A DNA stretch of 64,000 nucleotides. Origin: Cognatilysobacter xinjiangensis (lineage in GTDB: Bacteria; Pseudomonadota; Gammaproteobacteria; Xanthomonadales; Xanthomonadaceae). The position numbers and the translations under genes are program-made. Location: contig NZ_BMXY01000004.1 of NCBI RefSeq assembly GCF_014651995.1, forward strand, positions 186,001-250,000, in the 5' to 3' direction. Below the pieces are notes generated by a model. It saw nothing but the letters and a program-made list of their open reading frames with translations, had not been told where the DNA came from and searched no databases. Positions 1-8,620 of the stretch are shown piece after piece. Numbering within the stretch: the first letter of the stretch is position 1; each line of letters begins with the position of its first letter.

Positions 1-419
1 CGCCCGGTGCGCTGGTAGTCCTTCCAGCCGCTGCCGATCAGGTAGCCGCGCGCGATGCATTCGATCGGCACGGGCTTCAGGCGCCGCGTCACCACCGAGC
101 GCTGCGCGTAGAGCGACGCGTCCACGCCGTCGGGCAGCACGCTCGCCACGTCGATGCCGGTGAGGTGGTTGGGCACGATGTGCGCCGTCCGGCCGAACCA
201 GAAGTTGCTGATGCGGCAGAGCATCTCGCCCTTGCCGGGGATCGGGTCGGGCAGCACCACGTCGAACGCCGAAAGGCGGTCGGTGGCGACGATGAGCAGG
301 TGGTCGCCGTCGGTGCCGGGCGGTAGGCGGTCGGCGGGAACATCGAAGACGTCGCGCACCTTGCCGCGATGGCGCAGGTGCAGGCCGGGGAGGTCGGACG
401 CGAGCAGCGAAGGACGCAT
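1..419 (-). CDS. purC: Phosphoribosylaminoimidazole-succinocarboxamide synthase, 5' part
   Basis: The gene runs off the left edge, so only about the first 139 residues are present. They carry the SAICAR synthetase signatures RGKVRDVF near residue 18 and TDRLSAFD near residue 45, followed by the IVPNHLTG and [13 protein letters not shown] segments of the ATP/CAIR-binding fold. The enzyme joins aspartate to CAIR in cytoplasmic de novo purine synthesis. Two ATGs lie two codons apart (complement of 423-425 and 417-419); no clear ribosome binding site decides between them, and I used the inner one. It is transcribed away from the J-domain gene that follows. Confidence 0.93.
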   Translation of the reverse strand, partial: MRPSLLASDLPGLHLRHRGKVRDVFDVPADRLPPGTDGDHLLIVATDRLSAFDVVLPDPIPGKGEMLCRISNFWFGRTAHIVPNHLTGIDVASVLPDGVDASLYAQRSVVTRRLKPVPIECIARGYLIGSGWKDYQRTG

Positions 420-530
420 GGGCATCACACGGCACGGCCGCCTGGACGGCGGCGGGCCGGGCAGTGTACGCCGGCCGTGGACGGCCTGCAGGTACACTGC
501 GGCCCTCGTTTTCGACCCCCGACAGGCCGC

Positions 531-872
531 GTGCGCACGTCCCGCTGGTACGGCAAATTGCTGGGCTTCTTCGCCGGCGCCGCGCTGCTGCGCGCCGAAC
601 CGCCGCTGGGCGCGCTGCTGGGCCTGCTGATCGGCCATGCCTTCGACGCCGACTGGTTCCGCCTGCGCGACGACCCCTACCGCGTGCTGCGCGTCCCCGA
701 CGACGCCAGCGACGCCGACATCGACCAGGCCTACCGCCGCCTGATGTCGCAGTACCACCCCGACAAGTTCGCCACCGCCGCGCCCGAGCTGCGCCGCCGC
801 GCCGAGCAGAAGGCGCGCGAGATCAACGGCGCCTACGACCGCATCCAGACGCTGCGCCGCCCGCGTCGCTGA
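531..872 (+). CDS. Small J-domain (DnaJ-like) protein
   Basis: A 113-residue protein starting at GTG 531. A hydrophobic, glycine-rich stretch at residues 8-36 could be a membrane segment. It is followed by a J domain at about residues 48-108 with the diagnostic HPD tripeptide at 76-78, which in the family stimulates the ATPase of a DnaK-type chaperone. The layout resembles DjlA without its central TerB region. An in-frame ATG at 369 would add an Arg/Gly-rich extension that overlaps the purC start region, so I rejected it. The gene ends 11 bases before rpe and is probably cotranscribed with it. The partner and role are unknown. Confidence 0.75.
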   Translation: MRTSRWYGKLLGFFAGAALLRAEPPLGALLGLLIGHAFDADWFRLRDDPYRVLRVPDDASDADIDQAYRRLMSQYHPDKFATAAPELRRRAEQKAREINGAYDRIQTLRRPRR

Positions 873-883
873 AGAGAGCCGAC

Positions 884-1561
884 ATGCAACCGACCGTAAT
901 CGCCCCGTCCATCCTGTCCGCGAACTTCGCGAAGCTCGGGGAGGAAGTCGACAACGTGCTGAAGGCCGGCGCCGACTGGGTGCACTTCGACGTGATGGAC
1001 AACCATTATGTGCCCAACCTCACCATCGGTCCGCTGGTCTGCGAGGCGCTGCGCAAGCACGGCGTCACCGCGCCGATCGACGTGCACCTGATGGTCGAGC
1101 CGGTGGACCGCATCGTGCCGGACTTCGCCAAGGCCGGCGCGTCGATGATCACGTTCCATCCGGAAGCGAGCCGGCACGTGCATCGCACCGTGCAGCTGAT
1201 CAAGTCGCATGGCTGCCAGGCGGGCATCGTGCTCAATCCGGCCACGCCGGTCGACGTGCTCGACTACGTGCTCGGCGACATCGACATGGTGCTGCTGATG
1301 AGCGTGAACCCCGGCTTCGGCGGGCAGGCGTTCATTCCGTCGGCGCTCGACAAGCTGCGCCGCGTGCGCTCGATGATCGACGCGAGCGGCCGCGAGGTGC
1401 GGCTGGAGATCGACGGCGGCGTCAAGGCCGAGAACATCGGCGAGATCGCCGCCGCGGGCGCGGATACCTTCGTCGCCGGCTCGGCCATCTTCAACGCGCC
1501 GGACTATGCCGACGTGATCGCGCGCATGAAGGCCGCGGTCGACGACGCACGTCGCCGCTGA
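884..1561 (+). CDS. rpe: Ribulose-phosphate 3-epimerase
   Basis: The 225-residue protein is the normal length for Rpe, a cytoplasmic TIM-barrel enzyme that interconverts ribulose 5-phosphate and xylulose 5-phosphate in the pentose phosphate and Calvin-type pathways. Visible signatures are APSILSANF at the N terminus, the metal-binding [12 protein letters not shown] block (His34, Asp36), DVHLMVEP (His68), [10 protein letters not shown], and EIDGGV with the second catalytic Asp. The start is ATG 884; a much longer in-frame extension upstream is a shadow of the J-domain gene. It is followed by a GC-rich hairpin at about 1570-1590 that lacks a T run on this strand. Confidence 0.97.
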   Translation: MQPTVIAPSILSANFAKLGEEVDNVLKAGADWVHFDVMDNHYVPNLTIGPLVCEALRKHGVTAPIDVHLMVEPVDRIVPDFAKAGASMITFHPEASRHVHRTVQLIKSHGCQAGIVLNPATPVDVLDYVLGDIDMVLLMSVNPGFGGQAFIPSALDKLRRVRSMIDASGREVRLEIDGGVKAENIGEIAAAGADTFVAGSAIFNAPDYADVIARMKAAVDDARRR

Positions 1562-1731
1562 AAAAGAAAGCCGGCGCGCGAGGCGCCGGCGGGGGAATCG
1601 ATGAGGCGTCCTGCCTCGGCGTTCGTCCCTGCGATGGCCTTCCATGCTGCGCGCACCGCATGACAGGGCGATGACCGCTTTCATCGCCGGCTGACCGGCC
1701 CGTCGCTACCGTGCGCGCCGGAGGATCGACG

Positions 1732-2691
1732 ATGACCCGATGGCGCCTGATCGTGAACGGCAAGGCCGCCGGCATGCCCGAGCTGCGCGACGCCGTGGCC
1801 GCGCGTCGCGCGCGCGGCTTCGACGTCGGCGTGCGCGTCACCTGGGAGCATGGCGACGCCACGCGCTATGCCAACGAGGCGATCGGCGACGGTGTCGACT
1901 GCATCGTCGCCGCCGGCGGCGACGGCACGCTGGGCGAGGTGGCCGGCGCGATCGCCGCATGCGCATCGTCGACGCCCACGCCCGACCTCGCCGTTCTGCC
2001 GCTCGGCACCGCGAACGACTTCGCCACGGCCGCGGGCATTCCGGATGACCTCGAGGACGCGTTCGCGCTGGCTGAGCGCGACGCCGTGCCGGTCGACGTG
2101 TTGCGCATCGAGGCCGACGGCGCCGAGCGCTGGTGCATGAACGTCGCCACCGGCGGTGTCGGCACGCATGCCACCGCCGACGTCCACGAAGGCCTGAAGA
2201 AACATCTCGGCAGCCTGTCCTATCTGCTCGGCAGCGTGCGAGCGATCCGCAACATGCAGCGGCATCCCGTCGAGCTCGACGGGCCGGGCTTTCGCTGGCG
2301 CGGCGACATGCTCGCGCTCGCGATCGGCAACGCGCGGCAGGCCGGCGGCGGCCATCCGGTATGCCCGGATGCACTGATCGACGATGGCGCGCTCGACGTC
2401 ACCGTGGTGCCCGACCTGCCCGAAGGCGTGGTCGGCGCGCTGAAGACAGCGCTGACCGACGGGCGCGAGGCGGTGGTCGAAGAAGCCGGCGAGCGCGCTC
2501 GGCTGCCCTGGGTCGAGCTGCGCGCGGCGACGCCGCTCACGCTGCACCTCGACGGCGAACCCGTCGAAGGCGGGCGCTTCCGCATCGAGTGCCTCGCGCA
2601 CCGGCTGCGCATGCGGCTGCCGGCGGGCTGCCCGCTGCTGGGCGGGACCGCGCCGGCACCTGATCGCGCGACGCCACGCGAGCCGCTATAG
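1732..2691 (+). CDS. YegS/DAGK-family lipid kinase
   Basis: A 319-residue diacylglycerol-kinase-family protein. It has the N-terminal IVNGKAAG strand, the nucleotide-binding GGDGT motif at residues 62-66, and the LPLGTANDFA motif typical of bacterial YegS-like phosphatidylglycerol or lipid kinases. The C-terminal half is the beta-sandwich domain ending in a DGEPVEGGRF motif. The start at ATG 1732 is set by a GGAGGA ribosome binding site at 1720-1725. The exact lipid substrate cannot be read from sequence. Its stop codon overlaps a TATAGT box proposed here as part of the trp promoter. Confidence 0.9.
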   Translation: MTRWRLIVNGKAAGMPELRDAVAARRARGFDVGVRVTWEHGDATRYANEAIGDGVDCIVAAGGDGTLGEVAGAIAACASSTPTPDLAVLPLGTANDFATAAGIPDDLEDAFALAERDAVPVDVLRIEADGAERWCMNVATGGVGTHATADVHEGLKKHLGSLSYLLGSVRAIRNMQRHPVELDGPGFRWRGDMLALAIGNARQAGGGHPVCPDALIDDGALDVTVVPDLPEGVVGALKTALTDGREAVVEEAGERARLPWVELRAATPLTLHLDGEPVEGGRFRIECLAHRLRMRLPAGCPLLGGTAPAPDRATPREPL

Positions 2692-2692
2692 T
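2687..2692 (+). promoter_or_regulatory. Possible -10 element for the trp leader/trpE
   Basis: TATAGT lies across the stop codon of the lipid kinase gene. Initiation about 7 bases downstream would fall at 2699-2701, at the ATG of the leader ORF, so the leader mRNA could be leaderless. No good -35 box is visible at 17 bases upstream, so this is weak. Confidence 0.3.
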
Positions 2693-2700
2693 CCCGCCCC

Positions 2701-2760
2701 ATGGCACTTCGGGCACACCAGCGATTCCAGGCAGGCACGGGTTGGCGATGGCGGTCTTGA
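2701..2760 (+). CDS. trpL: Candidate trp leader peptide (MALRAHQRFQAGTGWRWRS)
   Basis: A 19-codon ORF starts 9 bases after the lipid kinase stop and ends 38 bases before trpE. It contains two Trp codons separated by one Arg codon (2743-2745 and 2749-2751) and ends Gly-Trp-Arg-Trp-Arg-Ser-stop, very like the Gly-Trp-Trp-Arg-Thr-Ser end of the E. coli trp leader. Trp is rare, and two Trp codons just before trpE are what ribosome-mediated attenuation would use to sense charged tRNA-Trp. A hairpin overlaps the second Trp codon. The position and composition are direct observations; the regulatory role is inference. Confidence 0.7.
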   Translation: MALRAHQRFQAGTGWRWRS

Positions 2761-2771
2761 GCCGCCGCCAT
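2748..2771 (+). promoter_or_regulatory. Possible attenuator hairpin before trpE
   Basis: The 7-bp stem ATGGCGG (2748-2754)/CCGCCAT (2765-2771) with a 10-base loop overlaps the second Trp codon and the stop codon of the leader ORF and is followed by a moderately T-rich stretch (TTCCGTTTCC). A ribosome stalled on the Trp codons would cover the left arm. I see no classical second set of alternative hairpins before trpE at 2799, so any attenuation would be a compact variant. Confidence 0.45.
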
Positions 2772-2798
2772 TCCGTTTCCGCGTCCTGAGAATCGCCC

Positions 2799-4280
2799 GT
2801 GACCCCGCTCGAATCGTTCCAGCAGCAGGCCGCCCAAGGCCATACCCGCATACCCGTCGTCCGCGAAGTCCTGTCCGACCTGGATACGCCGCTCTCGGTG
2901 TATCTCAAGCTCGCCGATGGGCCGCATACCTACCTGTTCGAATCGGTCGAGGGCGGCGAACGCTTCGGCCGCTACTCGATCATCGGCCTGCCCGCCAAGC
3001 GCGTGTACGCCTTCGCCGGCCACACGCTGTTCGTCACCGAGGACGGCGAGCTGGTCGAGTCGCGCACGGTCGACGACCCGTTCGCCGAGGTCGAGGCGCT
3101 GCGAACGGCGCACTCGGTGCCGCGCATCGACGACCTGCCGGGCTTCACCGGCGGCCTGGTCGGCTGGTTCGGCTTCGAGTGCATCGACTACATCGAGCCG
3201 CGCCTGGCCGCCACTGGCCGCGGCAAGCCCGACGAGCTCGGCACGCCCGACATCCTGCTGATGCTCAGCGAGGAACTCGCGGTCTTCGACAACCTCAAGG
3301 GCCGCCTGTACCTGATCGTGCACGCCGACCCCCGGGAGGAGCGCGCATTCGCGCGCGCGCAGCGTCGTCTCGACGAGCTCACCCATCGCCTGCGCCAGGG
3401 CGGGCCCGGCTATCCCGAGACGCTGCAGTCCGCCGCGCTCGACGAGGGTGATTTCGTCTCCGGCTTCACCCGCGAAGGCTTCATCGAGGCGGTCGAGAAG
3501 TCGAAGGACTACATCCGCGCCGGCGACATCTTCCAGGTGGTGCTGAGCCAGCGCCTGTCGGTGCCGTTCAAGGCGCGCCCGGTCGACGTGTACCGCGCGC
3601 TGCGTGCGCTCAATCCGTCGCCCTACATGTATTTCCTCGACGTCGGCGACATGCAGGTGGTCGGCTCGTCGCCGGAGATCCTCGTGCGACTGCAGGACGG
3701 CGAAGTCACCGTGCGCCCGATCGCCGGCACGCGTCCGCGCGGCGCCACGCCCGAGCAGGACGCCGCGCTCGAAGCCGAGCTGCTGGCCGATCCGAAGGAA
3801 CGCGCCGAACACCTGATGCTGATCGACCTCGGCCGCAACGACGTCGGCCGCGTGAGCGCACCGGGTACGGTCGAAGTCGGCGAGCAGTTCGTGATCGAGC
3901 GCTACAGCCACGTCATGCACATCGTCAGCGAGGTGACAGGGCGTCTGCAGGACGGACTGAGCTACGCCGACGTGCTGCGCGCGACGTTCCCCGCCGGCAC
4001 CGTGAGCGGTGCGCCGAAGATCCGCGCGCTCGAAGTGATCCGCGAGCTGGAGCCGATCAAGCGCAACGTCTATGCCGGCAGCATCGGCTACATCGGCTGG
4101 CATGGCGATGCCGATACCGCGATCGCGATCCGCACCGCCGTCATCCAGGACGGCCGCCTGTACGTGCAGGCTGGCGCCGGCATCGTCTACGACTCCAACC
4201 CGCAGAAGGAGTGGGAGGAGACCATGAACAAGGGCCGCGCGCTGTTCCGAGCGGTGGCGCAGGCGGCGAAGGGCCTCTGA
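2799..4280 (+). CDS. trpE: Anthranilate synthase component I
   Basis: This 493-residue chorismate-utilising enzyme makes anthranilate from chorismate, using ammonia supplied by TrpG, at the first step of tryptophan synthesis. The N-terminal lobe has the YLFESVEGGERFGRYS segment (about 45-60), whose LES-type motif forms the tryptophan feedback site in the family. The C-terminal catalytic domain has PSPYMYFLD, GSSPEILVR, PIAGTRPRG, LIDLGRNDVGRV, the TFPAGTVSGAPK block and AGAGIVYDSNP. The start is a GTG at 2799 with only a weak upstream purine run, so its translation may be coupled to the leader ORF. It opens a trp gene cluster. Confidence 0.97.
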   Translation: MTPLESFQQQAAQGHTRIPVVREVLSDLDTPLSVYLKLADGPHTYLFESVEGGERFGRYSIIGLPAKRVYAFAGHTLFVTEDGELVESRTVDDPFAEVEALRTAHSVPRIDDLPGFTGGLVGWFGFECIDYIEPRLAATGRGKPDELGTPDILLMLSEELAVFDNLKGRLYLIVHADPREERAFARAQRRLDELTHRLRQGGPGYPETLQSAALDEGDFVSGFTREGFIEAVEKSKDYIRAGDIFQVVLSQRLSVPFKARPVDVYRALRALNPSPYMYFLDVGDMQVVGSSPEILVRLQDGEVTVRPIAGTRPRGATPEQDAALEAELLADPKERAEHLMLIDLGRNDVGRVSAPGTVEVGEQFVIERYSHVMHIVSEVTGRLQDGLSYADVLRATFPAGTVSGAPKIRALEVIRELEPIKRNVYAGSIGYIGWHGDADTAIAIRTAVIQDGRLYVQAGAGIVYDSNPQKEWEETMNKGRALFRAVAQAAKGL

Positions 4281-4353
4281 TGGACCCCGATCGCCCCGCC
4301 CGCGCGTTGAGGGAAGGGCGTCGTCCGACGCCGTGCATGTTCAAGGAGAGCCC

Positions 4354-5115
4354 ATGATCCGCTTCGCCCTGCTGTCGCTGCTGCTCGCCATTTCCGCTCC
4401 CGCCGTCGCGCAGGTCAACGCGTTGCCACCGACGCGGCACATCCTCGTCTATGGCGACGCCCAGGCGCGGGCGATCCCGGATCGTTTCAAGATCAAGGTG
4501 TCGTTCGACGTCGTCGACCGCGACGCCGGCAAGGCGCGCCGCAAGGTGGAGGCCTATCTGGCGGACGTCATCGCCAGCCTCAAGGCGGCAGGCGTGGACG
4601 AAAACGAAATCGTGGCGACGGCAATGTCCGTCGAGCCGCGTACCCGCGAGGACGAGAAGACGGGCGAAGACATCTTCGTCGGCACCGAGGTCGAGCGGTC
4701 GCTTACCGCGACGTTCGACCGTAAGGACGCGCTCGAGCGTTTCATCGCGGGGCTACAGACCTCCCGTGAGCTGACCGTGTCCAGTGTCAGCACCGAGCTG
4801 GCCGACGAGGCAGCGCTTCGCAGGGCCTTGCGCGAAAAGTCGATCGAAGCGACTCGGGAGAAGGCCACGACGATCGCCAGGGCATATGGCGCGAAGCTCG
4901 GTGCCCTCTACAGTGTCTCGGACGTCGCCCCGCAGTTCCAGTATGGCGTCTCCGCCGGTGGCTGGCCTTCGGGCTACGACTGGTTTGGCGACTCGCAGAG
5001 CCTGGACCGGATCCAGGTCACCGGTTCGCGCATCGAGCGCAATCGCGTCGCGCTGCAGACGGGTTACGTCACGTATACCGACCGCATCTACGCCGTCTTC
5101 CTGCTCGCGGACTGA
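4354..5115 (+). CDS. SIMPL-domain (DUF541) exported protein
   Basis: A 253-residue protein with a cleavable signal peptide (hydrophobic [17 protein letters not shown], likely cut after AQ at about residue 18) followed by a SIMPL/DUF541 domain. This periplasmic fold is of poorly defined function and has been linked to stress tolerance in a few family members. ATG 4354 is preceded by an AAGGAGAG ribosome binding site. The gene sits between trpE and trpG, 73 bases after the former and 3 bases before the latter, so it is probably cotranscribed with trp genes although no role in tryptophan synthesis is evident. Confidence 0.85.
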   Translation: MIRFALLSLLLAISAPAVAQVNALPPTRHILVYGDAQARAIPDRFKIKVSFDVVDRDAGKARRKVEAYLADVIASLKAAGVDENEIVATAMSVEPRTREDEKTGEDIFVGTEVERSLTATFDRKDALERFIAGLQTSRELTVSSVSTELADEAALRRALREKSIEATREKATTIARAYGAKLGALYSVSDVAPQFQYGVSAGGWPSGYDWFGDSQSLDRIQVTGSRIERNRVALQTGYVTYTDRIYAVFLLAD

Positions 5116-5118
5116 CCC

Positions 5119-5697
5119 ATGCTGTTGATGATCGACAACTACGACAGCTTCACCTTCAACCTCGTGCAGTACCTGCAGACGCTGGGTGCGGAGGTGAAGG
5201 TCGTACGCAGCGACGAGCTGTCGGTCGCGCAGATCGAAGCGCTCGCGCCGGAGCGCATCGTGATCTCGCCCGGGCCGTGCACGCCGAACGAGGCGGGGGT
5301 GTCGGTCGACGTAATCCGCGAGCTCGGCCCGCGCGTCCCGGTCCTCGGCGTGTGCCTCGGCCACCAGAGCATCGGCCAGGCCTATGGCGGCGACGTCGTG
5401 CGCGCCAAGACGATCATGCACGGCAAGACCTCGCGCATCCGCCACGAGGGGCAGGGCGTATTCGCCGGCCTGCCGGACGCCTACGAGGCCACGCGCTACC
5501 ACTCGCTGGTGGTCGACCGCGGCACGCTGCCGGCGTCGCTCGAGATCACCGCGTGGACGGAAGACGAGACTGGCGGCTTCGACGAGATCATGGGTCTGCG
5601 CCACCGCGAGCATCCGGTCGAGGGCGTGCAGTTCCACCCCGAATCCATCCTCACCCAGCACGGCCACGCGCTGCTGAAGAACTTTCTGGAGCGTTGA
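5119..5697 (+). CDS. trpG: Anthranilate synthase component II (glutamine amidotransferase)
   Basis: A 192-residue class I glutamine amidotransferase that hydrolyses glutamine and passes ammonia to TrpE. The catalytic triad is visible: Cys79 in GVCLGHQ, and His173 and Glu175 in QFHPES. The N-terminal [11 protein letters not shown] and the [10 protein letters not shown] motifs identify it as the TrpG/PabA type; in this cluster its main partner should be TrpE, though a shared role with PabB is possible. It begins 3 bases after the SIMPL gene and ends 2 bases before trpD. Confidence 0.97.
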   Translation: MLLMIDNYDSFTFNLVQYLQTLGAEVKVVRSDELSVAQIEALAPERIVISPGPCTPNEAGVSVDVIRELGPRVPVLGVCLGHQSIGQAYGGDVVRAKTIMHGKTSRIRHEGQGVFAGLPDAYEATRYHSLVVDRGTLPASLEITAWTEDETGGFDEIMGLRHREHPVEGVQFHPESILTQHGHALLKNFLER

Positions 5698-5699
5698 GC

Positions 5700-6734
5700 A
5701 TGCCGATCACCCCGCAGCAGGCGCTGCAGCGCACGATCGAGCACCGCGAGATCTTCCACGACGAGATGGTCGAGCTGATGCGCATGATCATGCGCGGCGA
5801 GGTCAGCCCCACGATGACGGCGGCCATCCTCACCGGCCTGCGCGTCAAGAAGGAAACGGTCGGCGAGATCGCCGGCGCGGCGCAGGTGATGCGCGAGTTC
5901 GCGCTGCCGGTAGACGTCGCCGACCGCACGCACATGGTCGACATCGTCGGTACCGGCGGCGACGGTGCGAGCACGTTCAACATCTCCACCGCCAGCATGT
6001 TCGTGGTCGCCGCGGCGGGCGGCAAGGTGGCCAAGCACGGCGGGCGCAGCGTGTCGTCGAGCTCGGGCAGTGCCGACGTTCTCGAGTCGCTCGGCGCGCG
6101 CATCGAGCTTTTGCCCGCGCAGGTGTCGGAGTGCATCTCGCGCACCGGCATCGGCTTCATGTTCGCGCCACTGCACCATCCGGCGATGAAGGTGGTCGCG
6201 CCCGTACGCCGCGAAATGGGCGTGCGCACGCTGTTCAACATCCTCGGCCCGCTCACCAATCCGGCGGGCGCGCCGAACATCCTGCTCGGCGTGTTCCATC
6301 CCGACCTGGTCGGCATCCAGGTGCGCGTCCTGCAGGAACTGGGCGCCGAGCGCGCGCTGGTCGTCTGGGGCCGCGATGGCATGGACGAGCTCTCGCTCGG
6401 TGCTGCGACGTGCGTCGGCGAGCTGCGCGACGGCGTGGTACGCGAGTACGAGGTGCATCCGGAGGACTTCGGCATCGCGATGGCCGCAAGCCGCAACCTC
6501 AAGGTCGCCGATGCCGCGGAGTCGCGCACCATGCTGCTGCGCGCGCTCGACGACGAGCCCGGCCTGCCGCGCGAGATCGTCGCGCTCAACGCGGGTGCGG
6601 CGCTGTACGTCGCGGGTCTCGCCGAATCCATCGAGGCCGGCATCGCGCTGGCGCGGCGCACGCTCGCCTCCGGCGCCGCACGCACGAAGCTCGATCAGTT
6701 CGTCGCCGCCACGCGCGAGCTCGCGCAGGCATGA
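5700..6734 (+). CDS. trpD: Anthranilate phosphoribosyltransferase
   Basis: A 344-residue enzyme that transfers phosphoribose from PRPP to anthranilate. Visible features are the [13 protein letters not shown]-binding loop (GTGGD at 84-88), STFNIST, the [15 protein letters not shown] block starting at residue 112, and [13 protein letters not shown]. The length is normal for the family. ATG 5700 lies 2 bases after the trpG stop; a longer upstream in-frame extension is antiparallel to trpG sense and was rejected. The stop overlaps the next gene by the 4-base ATGA junction, implying translational coupling. Confidence 0.97.
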   Translation: MPITPQQALQRTIEHREIFHDEMVELMRMIMRGEVSPTMTAAILTGLRVKKETVGEIAGAAQVMREFALPVDVADRTHMVDIVGTGGDGASTFNISTASMFVVAAAGGKVAKHGGRSVSSSSGSADVLESLGARIELLPAQVSECISRTGIGFMFAPLHHPAMKVVAPVRREMGVRTLFNILGPLTNPAGAPNILLGVFHPDLVGIQVRVLQELGAERALVVWGRDGMDELSLGAATCVGELRDGVVREYEVHPEDFGIAMAASRNLKVADAAESRTMLLRALDDEPGLPREIVALNAGAALYVAGLAESIEAGIALARRTLASGAARTKLDQFVAATRELAQA

Positions 6735-7072
6735 GCGGCGGCTTCGCCAGCATGCCCGCGCCGCCGTACTGGACGGTGACCTTCACCTCGCAGCGCAACG
6801 GCGAGGGCGCTGACGCCTATGCCGACGCGGCTGCACGCATGTTCGAACTCGCCGCGGCCCAGCCGGGATTCCTCGGCATGGAATCCGTACGCGACGCCGA
6901 CGGCTTCGGCATCACGCTCTCGTACTGGACTGACGAGGACGCCATCGCCGCCTGGCGGGATCATGCGGAACACCGCGCGACCCGCGAGTTCGGCCGCGCC
7001 CATTGGTACGACCATTTCGAGGTGCGCATCGCCAGGGTCGAGCGCGCCTATTCCCGCAGGACCGATCGATGA
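6731..7072 (+). CDS. ABM-domain (antibiotic biosynthesis monooxygenase-like) protein
   Basis: A 113-residue ferredoxin-like protein of the ABM type. It has TVTFTSQRN at the first strand, an FLGMESVRD segment, the conserved [18 protein letters not shown] helix region and the terminal HYDHF-like [13 protein letters not shown] strand. Members range from heme-degrading or quinol monooxygenases to proteins of unknown function; nothing here fixes a substrate. It overlaps trpD upstream and trpC downstream by 4 bases each, so it is embedded in the trp transcription unit. Confidence 0.82.
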   Translation: MSGGFASMPAPPYWTVTFTSQRNGEGADAYADAAARMFELAAAQPGFLGMESVRDADGFGITLSYWTDEDAIAAWRDHAEHRATREFGRAHWYDHFEVRIARVERAYSRRTDR

Positions 7073-7857
7073 GCGACATCCTCAACACCATCCTCAAGCG
7101 CAAGTTCGAGGAGATCGAGCAGCGCAGCCGCATCCGCTCGCTCGCCGACCTCAAGGCGCGTGCCGCCGATGCGCCGCCGCCGCGCGGATTCGTCGACGCG
7201 ATCCGCGCCAAGCATGCGGCCGGGCTGCCAGCCGTCATCGCCGAGGCGAAGAAGGCCAGTCCGTCGAAGGGGCTGATCCGTCCCGACTTCGATCCCGCCG
7301 AGATCGCGCGCAGCTACGAAGCCGGCGGCGCGGCGTGCCTGTCGGTGCTCACCGATGTCGACTACTTCCAGGGCAGCAACCTCTACCTGGGCCTCGCGCA
7401 TCGCGCCTGCTCGCTGCCGATCCTGCGCAAGGACTTCACCGTCGATCCGTACCAGGTCTACGAGGCGCGTTTCATCGGCGCCGACGCGATCCTGCTGATC
7501 GTCGCAGCGCTCGAGGACGGCCCGCTGGTGGAGATGGCGAACCTCGCGATGGAGCTCGGCATGGATGTGCTGGTCGAGGTGCACGACATCGACGAGCTCG
7601 AGCGCGCGCTGCAGACCGACTGCCCGCTGATCGGCGTCAACAACCGCAACCTGCGCACGTTCGAGGTGTCGCTCGACACCACGCTCGAGCTGAAGCAGGC
7701 GGTGCCGACCGATCGCGTGCTGGTGACCGAAAGCGGCATCTCGACGCCGGCCGACGTCGCGCGCATGCGCGGCGCGGGCGTGAAAACGTTCCTCGTCGGC
7801 GAGCGCTTCATGCGCGAGAGGGATCCCGGCGCGGCACTGCGGCGGCTGTTCGCATGA
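7069..7857 (+). CDS. trpC: Indole-3-glycerol phosphate synthase
   Basis: A 262-residue TIM-barrel enzyme that closes the ring of CdRP to form indole-3-glycerol phosphate. The signature [11 protein letters not shown] contains the catalytic Glu59 and Lys61. Further motifs are [42 protein letters not shown] and VTESGIST. It is monofunctional, with no fused TrpF domain. The start is ATG 7069, overlapping the ABM-gene stop by ATGA, and its own stop overlaps the next ORF in the same way. TrpF, TrpB and TrpA are not in the window. Confidence 0.97.
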   Translation: MSDILNTILKRKFEEIEQRSRIRSLADLKARAADAPPPRGFVDAIRAKHAAGLPAVIAEAKKASPSKGLIRPDFDPAEIARSYEAGGAACLSVLTDVDYFQGSNLYLGLAHRACSLPILRKDFTVDPYQVYEARFIGADAILLIVAALEDGPLVEMANLAMELGMDVLVEVHDIDELERALQTDCPLIGVNNRNLRTFEVSLDTTLELKQAVPTDRVLVTESGISTPADVARMRGAGVKTFLVGERFMRERDPGAALRRLFA

Positions 7858-8600
7858 CGCTCGACGGCCCGCGCTATCCGCCGTCGGCCGCCGACGCGCC
7901 GCTGGTGGTCTTCGACTTCGACCACACGCTCTACGACGGCGACTCCGGCAGCCACCTGTTCGCCTGGCTGATCCGGCGCAGCGCGTGGCGGATGCTGCTC
8001 GCCGCACTGATAGCGCCTGTCGCGGGGCCGATGATCGCCTTCCTGCCCACGCGCCGGCGCGGCATCGGTGCGTTCGTCTGGGCCGGCACGGTGTTCGAGC
8101 GCCACGATTTCGACGCGCTGGTCGACGCCTACGTCGCGCTCAATACCGACGACATCCGCCGCCGGCTGCTGCCGGTCGCGCTGGAGGTGCTGCATCGCCA
8201 TCGCGTCGCCGGCGATCGCGTGGTGGTCGCCACCGGCGCGCCGCCGCGGCTCGCGCGCGCGATCCTCGCGTTCGTCGCGCACGAGGACCTGCCCGTGGTC
8301 GGCACGCAGGTCGGCCCGCGCTTCGGCGCGATGATGGCCACCCGCCACTGCCATCACGAAATGAAGATGACGATGTTGCGCGAGGCGGGCTTCGGCGGCG
8401 ACGTGGAGGCCGCGTACTCCGACAGCAGCGCCGACCTGCCGTTGCTGCGTGCCGCGCGCCATCCAGTGGTGGTCAACCCGAAGCCGAAGGCGATCGCGTT
8501 CTTTCGGCAGCGCCTGCCGGCCGGCACGCCGATGCTCAACTGGGGATGCCCGGGGCGCGGCGGGAAAGCGGTGCGGGGCGAGCCTCCGGTCGTGCACTGA
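7854..8600 (+). CDS. HAD-superfamily (SerB-like, subclass IB) phosphatase
   Basis: A 248-residue HAD hydrolase. Motif I is [13 protein letters not shown] with nucleophile Asp21 and acid/base Asp23, motif II is VVATGAP, a Lys occurs in EMKMTML, and motif IV is [13 protein letters not shown]. Between motifs I and II lies a helical cap with a hydrophobic segment ([17 protein letters not shown]) that could touch or span the membrane. The family includes phosphoserine phosphatase and phospholipid-type phosphatases; the substrate is not determined. Its ATG overlaps the trpC stop by 4 bases. It converges on the TonB-like gene, with a small AACCGC-CAA-GCGGTT hairpin at 8608-8622 between them. Confidence 0.85.
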   Translation: MTLDGPRYPPSAADAPLVVFDFDHTLYDGDSGSHLFAWLIRRSAWRMLLAALIAPVAGPMIAFLPTRRRGIGAFVWAGTVFERHDFDALVDAYVALNTDDIRRRLLPVALEVLHRHRVAGDRVVVATGAPPRLARAILAFVAHEDLPVVGTQVGPRFGAMMATRHCHHEMKMTMLREAGFGGDVEAAYSDSSADLPLLRAARHPVVVNPKPKAIAFFRQRLPAGTPMLNWGCPGRGGKAVRGEPPVVH

Positions 8601-8620
8601 GCGCGTGAACCGCCAAGCGG

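Noticed and set aside
464-1561. Long ORF extending rpe upstream by 140 codons
   Set aside because: The extension reads the J-domain gene in the wrong frame and is Arg/Pro-rich. Family N termini fit ATG 884.
1570-1590. GC-rich hairpin after rpe as an intrinsic terminator
   Set aside because: On the plus strand it is followed by GGGGG, not T residues. The A run on its left would serve only a minus-strand transcript, for which there is no gene, so I left it out.
2220-4103. 627-aa minus-strand ORF opposite trpE and the lipid kinase
   Set aside because: High-GC shadow: His/Arg/Ala-rich, no motifs, exactly antisense to conserved genes.
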